A stretch of 51,918 nucleotides of DNA from an uncultured Bacteroidales bacterium (GTDB taxonomy: Bacteria > Bacteroidota > Bacteroidia > Bacteroidales > Bacteroidaceae). A model generated the notes under the pieces. It saw only the letters and a list, made by a program, of their open reading frames with translations, ran no database searches and was not told the DNA's origin. Below, piece after piece: positions 49,358 through 51,918 of this stretch. A program made the translations under genes and the position numbers. How positions within the stretch are numbered: position 1 is the stretch's first letter; the number at the start of each line of letters is the position of its first letter. Where the stretch lies: assembly GCA_902783885.1 (NCBI GenBank), contig CACZSQ010000084.1, forward strand, positions 1 through 51,918, written 5' to 3'.

Positions 49358-49389
49358 CAAATGTATAAATAATCTTTGAAACTGCAAAA
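49358..49389 (-). promoter_or_regulatory. promoter of the VirE/BT4734-type gene
   Basis: Minus-strand TTTTG (49385-49389), a 19-nt spacer and TACATTTG (49358-49365). This is the best promoter match in the window to the Bacteroidetes consensus. It lies 22 bp upstream of the ATG at 49336 and excludes the longer open frame. Confidence 0.75.
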
Positions 49390-49412
49390 TAATTTGCAAA
49401 TAATCTTTCAAA
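49367..49412. promoter_or_regulatory. direct repeat over the promoter of the VirE-type gene
   Basis: AAATAATCTTTGAAA (49367-49381) and AAATAATCTTTCAAA (49398-49412) are 31 bp apart, and each contains a half-palindrome. They overlap the spacer and upstream flank of the promoter, so they could be a repressor site. Confidence 0.45.
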
Positions 49413-49685
49413 ATTGTCAAAACCTTGCCAATTTTAATTTTATACCCCACCATATTATATAATATCCACACCTATTTAATACCCTAAAACATAATTAAAT
49501 AACTATTATCAGGTGGATAGGTGTCATATTTTTAAATCTCTATATGTTTCATGCCTTTTTATTTCTTCCTCCACTATAATCATTCGCATCATTCGTTTCA
49601 TTCGCCGTTAAATATTCAGCTCTGCCCATATTCAGCCGTGAATAGGTGCCGGAGCATAAGCCGATAGCCCTAAGAGCTGTCGCTA
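49413..49685. other. AT-rich intergenic DNA upstream of the VirE-type gene
   Basis: Very AT-rich to ~49560, then CATTCG direct repeats near 49580-49605, two TATTCAGC copies (49613, 49629) and a small hairpin TATTCAGCCGTGAATA. No gene or RNA was recognised. Confidence 0.4.
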
Positions 49686-49814
49686 TAAGATGTTGCATGT
49701 TCTCGACCTAAGATGCAGCATCTTCTCGCGTAAGATGCTACATCTTATAGTCATAAGACCTGCATCTTCTTGCCATAAGACCTGAATCTTCTTGCCATAA
49801 GATATAGGTCTTAT
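49686..49814. repeat. tandem palindrome array C, six units, period 22-23 bp
   Basis: TAAGA starts at 49686, 49709, 49731, 49754, 49776 and 49798. Units such as TAAGATGCAGCATCTT and TAAGATGCTACATCTTA are near-palindromes separated by about 5 variable bases; the two copies at 49754 and 49776 are almost identical. A looser unit precedes them at 49671. It lies downstream of the pyrF terminator and upstream of the VirE-type gene. Confidence 0.8.
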
Positions 49815-49832
49815 TGGTTTTGCCATTAATGG

Positions 49833-49861
49833 AAAAACCCCTCACGCCACGGCGTGAAGGG
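49833..49861 (-). terminator. terminator of pyrF
   Basis: CCCTTCACGCC / GGCGTGAGGGG stem on the minus strand followed by TTTTT, 35 bp beyond the pyrF stop. Confidence 0.92.
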
Positions 49862-49895
49862 CTGTACAAATATAATAATAAGGTGGGGTAGGGCC

Positions 49896-50879
49896 TCAGC
49901 AGGCGCCTTTGTCGTGAAGGATGGAGGCCATCTGCTGTTGCACCTCGTGTGCCTTTTGGCCAGCCACCTTTGCAAAATCCTTGGTGGTATCGGCGTAAAT
50001 GATGGCTCTGGATGAGTTGACGATGAGACCGCAGTGGTCGTTCCATCCATACTCACACACCTCCTCGAGGCTGCCGCCCTGAGCTCCGATGCCGGGTACC
50101 AGCAGGAAGTGATTGGGGGCCAAGCGGCGGATGTCCGCAAAGGCAGAACCCTGGGTGGCGCCTACGACGTACATGAGAAGACTCTCCCCCCGCCCTCCCT
50201 CAAGGGAGGGAGCGGTATGTATTTGAGGTGTGGAGGAATCTTTGCTAGCGAAATAGTTCTTGGCCCATTGTTGAGAGCGTAGGATGACGCGCTCAAAAAG
50301 CATCATGGGTTTCTCAAGTTCTGAAGGGTAATCGCTCCCTCCCTTGAGGGAGGGCGGGGGGAGAGTCTGGGAGGAGAGAGTCTGAGTCCTTTGGAAATCC
50401 CCACTTCCCTTGTTGCTGGTCAGCGCCAGCAGAATCACCCACTTCCCAGGATAACCGAGGAAAGGCGTCACGCTGTCTTCGCCCATGTAGGGGGCCACCG
50501 TGACGGCGTCCACATCCATCTCTTCAAAAAAGGTTCGCGCGTAGAGGGCGCTCGTGTTGCCGATGTCGCCGCGCTTGGCATCTGCGATGATGAACTGGTC
50601 TGGGTACTGCTCGCGGATATATCTAACTGTCTTCTCGAACGCAATCCACCCTTTCACGCCGTGTGCTTCGTAGAAGGCGAGGTTGGGCTTGTAGGCGATG
50701 CAGTACGGTGCCGTAGCATCGATAATAGCCTTGTTGAACTCGAAGATGGCATCAAAGTCCTCTTCTTTCTCTGCCCGTTCCACCAGGAACTGCGGCACTT
50801 TCTTCAAATCGGTGTCAAGCCCTACGCACAGGAAGCTCTGCTTGCGTTTGATGTTCTCAAAAAGTTGTTCGCGTGTCAT
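49896..50879 (-). CDS. pyrF: orotidine 5'-phosphate decarboxylase (type 2) with two in-frame repeat insertions
   Basis: 327 residues, cytoplasmic. Converts OMP to UMP, the last step of UMP synthesis. Motifs are [22 protein letters not shown], the catalytic ADAKRGDIG (residues ~99-107), [10 protein letters not shown], and MYVVGATQG / [15 protein letters not shown]. From memory, type 2 enzymes of Bacteroidales are about 270-280 residues. The extra length is explained by residues ~164-186 ([20 protein letters not shown]) and ~211-235 (including [14 protein letters not shown]), each translated from a palindromic element, in opposite orientations and with no stop. The catalytic core is unbroken, so the enzyme is probably active. 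It lies 11 bp after the Fic gene, with prfA further upstream. Confidence 0.94.
   Translation of the reverse strand: MTREQLFENIKRKQSFLCVGLDTDLKKVPQFLVERAEKEEDFDAIFEFNKAIIDATAPYCIAYKPNLAFYEAHGVKGWIAFEKTVRYIREQYPDQFIIADAKRGDIGNTSALYARTFFEEMDVDAVTVAPYMGEDSVTPFLGYPGKWVILLALTSNKGSGDFQRTQTLSSQTLPPPSLKGGSDYPSELEKPMMLFERVILRSQQWAKNYFASKDSSTPQIHTAPSLEGGRGESLLMYVVGATQGSAFADIRRLAPNHFLLVPGIGAQGGSLEEVCEYGWNDHCGLIVNSSRAIIYADTTKDFAKVAGQKAHEVQQQMASILHDKGAC
50180..50226 (-). repeat. GC-rich palindromic element in pyrF, second insertion
   Basis: GACTCTCCCCCCGCCCTCCC, centre TCAA, then GGGAGGGAGCGGTATGTATT. Encodes [12 protein letters not shown]. Its centre is one base shorter than in the copy at 18513, so the downstream part is read in another frame but is still open. 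Confidence 0.88.
50325..50371 (+). repeat. GC-rich palindromic element in pyrF, first insertion
   Basis: GAAGGGTAATCGCTCCCTCC, centre CTTGAG, then GGAGGGCGGGGGGAGAGTCT. Opposite in orientation to the copy at 50180. It encodes [14 protein letters not shown] on the minus strand; GAGAGTCT is repeated just beyond it. Confidence 0.88.
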
Positions 50880-50890
50880 ATCGTGAGTTC

Positions 50891-51688
50891 TTAGAATAAG
50901 AATAAACCAAGATTTGTATTGCGTTTCTTCTGCGCCATTTCTGCCTCCATGCGTTCTATAGCCGCGCGGAAGAAGAAAGCGATGAGAAATTCATCGGTGC
51001 CTTCGCCACGGATCTGACGCAGGGCATTGATGTATATTTCCCTGTCTTTGATGTCGATGATGAGCATCGGATGATCAGCTTGTAAAAGTATCCAATTAGA
51101 TAGCAGGCGTCCTGTTCGGCCGTTACCGTCACGGAACGGATGCAGATACTCAAAGAACCCGTGAAAGCGTGCTGCCACAATCATGGGGTGAATGCCGCGC
51201 TGCAACGCCTCGGCAGTAGAAGCCATCAGGGACGGCACACGGGCAACTAACGTCTCGTGGTCACCAAAGATGGTGTCGCCGGCAGCCATGTCCTCTGTGG
51301 TATATTCTCCTGGTATGGCTCCTGGTGCACGAAAAGCAAGCGTGTTCTCTGTAACCAACCGATTTGTTTCTTGCAACAGCGTCTCGTCGAAAGGAACCTG
51401 CAGATGTGAAACCACGTAGCGGAAGGCACGGAAGTGGTCTGCCATCTCTGTACATTCCAATAACGAATGTCCTACGGGGGTCATTGCCAGTCCCTGTTCC
51501 TTCAGGATGCGTGTGTCGTCAATCGTGAATGAGTTGCCTTCAATGGCGCAGGAATGACACGAGAACAGCACTTCATGCCAGTCCATGTAATCCTCCGGCG
51601 CCATCTTCACCTTGATGCGAGCCTCATACTCGCGCCTTACCTCCTCATATCGCTTGATTTCCTGTTCAAACATATTCGAAATCATCAA
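50891..51688 (-). CDS. Fic-family protein (probable AMP transferase)
   Basis: 265 residues. The full Fic motif [12 protein letters not shown] is at ~183-194, so the catalytic His is present. An N-terminal inhibitory helix motif SCAIEGNS (~46-53; pattern S-x-x-x-E-G-N) marks it as a self-inhibited Fic protein with the inhibitor in the same chain. Fic enzymes usually transfer AMP to a hydroxyl on a target protein. No separate antitoxin gene is present. It lies between prfA and pyrF, 11 bp before pyrF on the same strand. The start could also be at MFEQEIKRY, five codons inside. Target unknown. Confidence 0.93.
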   Translation of the reverse strand: MMISNMFEQEIKRYEEVRREYEARIKVKMAPEDYMDWHEVLFSCHSCAIEGNSFTIDDTRILKEQGLAMTPVGHSLLECTEMADHFRAFRYVVSHLQVPFDETLLQETNRLVTENTLAFRAPGAIPGEYTTEDMAAGDTIFGDHETLVARVPSLMASTAEALQRGIHPMIVAARFHGFFEYLHPFRDGNGRTGRLLSNWILLQADHPMLIIDIKDREIYINALRQIRGEGTDEFLIAFFFRAAIERMEAEMAQKKRNTNLGLFLF

Positions 51689-51803
51689 ATTATTTCAGTA
51701 CTTACTATTTTTCTTGACGAACGATGGACGATTGTTGTCGATTCTCACCGAGACAGCCAAAGAAATATGAGTTTTCAATAGAACGGTCGTTGTCAGTATC
51801 CTC

Positions 51804-51918
51804 TTATAATGCGCTCTCTTTCAGTCGCTCAGCATTCTCGGCCACGATGAGGCGGTCGATGCACTCTTGGATGTCGCCGTCCATGAAGGCGGCGAGGTTG
51901 TAGATGGTGTAGCCGATG
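51804..51918 (-). CDS. prfA: peptide chain release factor 1, C-terminal end (partial)
   Basis: The last 38 codons of a gene that runs off the window. The translation (IGYTIYNLAAFMDGDIQEC, then IDRLIVAENAERLKESAL) is the C-terminal domain of RF1, which ends translation at UAA and UAG codons. It has the usual family ending (AENAERL). Bacteroidales commonly place prfA next to pyrF, which supports the call. Between its stop and the Fic start there are 115 bp without a clear promoter. Confidence 0.88.
   Translation of the reverse strand, partial: IGYTIYNLAAFMDGDIQECIDRLIVAENAERLKESAL

Noticed and set aside
49686..49814. CRISPR array
   Set aside because: Units are adjacent palindromes with ~5-bp variable joins; no spacers of 25-40 bp and no cas genes in the window.

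Overview
The window looks like a chromosomal segment of a Bacteroidales bacterium, most likely Prevotellaceae. The support is two SusC/SusD pairs, an lpxC-fabZ gene fusion, several promoters of the Bacteroidetes type (TAnnTTTG -7 box, in the best cases with an upstream TTTG box about 19-22 nt away), many lipoproteins, and a prfA/pyrF neighbourhood typical of the order. Base composition is moderate and no tRNA, rRNA or CRISPR array was seen.

Layout: (1) 1-1.2 kb, class II fructose-bisphosphate aldolase. (2) 1.5-7.1 kb, two paralogous carboxypeptidase-regulatory-domain lipoproteins divergent from a membrane-embedded AraC-type regulator, with direct repeats between them. (3) 7.2-8.8 kb, an Mrp-type P-loop ATPase and a small Glu/Ala-rich lipoprotein. 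(4) 8.9-21.9 kb, all on the minus strand: GH2 beta-galactosidase, then a tight trio (multi-TM DUF6057-like protein, beta-propeller lipoprotein with a CxxCH haem motif, S9 dipeptidyl peptidase), NrnA, and a GH105-DUF4861 fusion. (5) 22.0-41.0 kb, one compact seven-gene minus-strand operon: FAS1 lipoprotein, SusC, SusD, FAS1 lipoprotein, FAS1 lipoprotein, SusC, SusD, ending at a strong terminator. (6) 41.2-47.1 kb, lpxD, lpxC-fabZ, lpxA, a pRiA4b ORF-3-like gene, miaA and a GH43-like enzyme, probably one operon. (7) 47.2-49.3 kb, a solitary VirE/BT4734-type primase-helicase-like gene. (8) 49.9 kb to the end: pyrF, a Fic protein, and the 3' end of prfA.

The most interesting gene system is the double FAS1-SusCD operon. 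It has the transport and capture parts of a glycan-uptake locus and three multi-FAS1 surface lipoproteins, but contains no CAZyme or regulator. The second main signal is repeats that the genes do not explain. A GC-rich palindromic element of about 40 bp has at least nine copies, most inside protein-coding genes in either orientation and without breaking the frame. In pyrF, two copies enlarge a normally shorter enzyme, and in one lipoprotein a copy sits inside the signal peptide. Three times, two copies form an inverted pair with the same outer ends. A second in-gene repeat (peptide VPEG) is shared by three unrelated genes. Three unrelated intergenic arrays of palindromes share a period near 22 bp. 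AACTCTC and TTCATT low-complexity tracts recur in and beside genes.

No database search was possible. Family names rest on recognised motifs, and start codons were moved inside several long open frames where a signal peptide or conserved N-terminus fixes the likely start.
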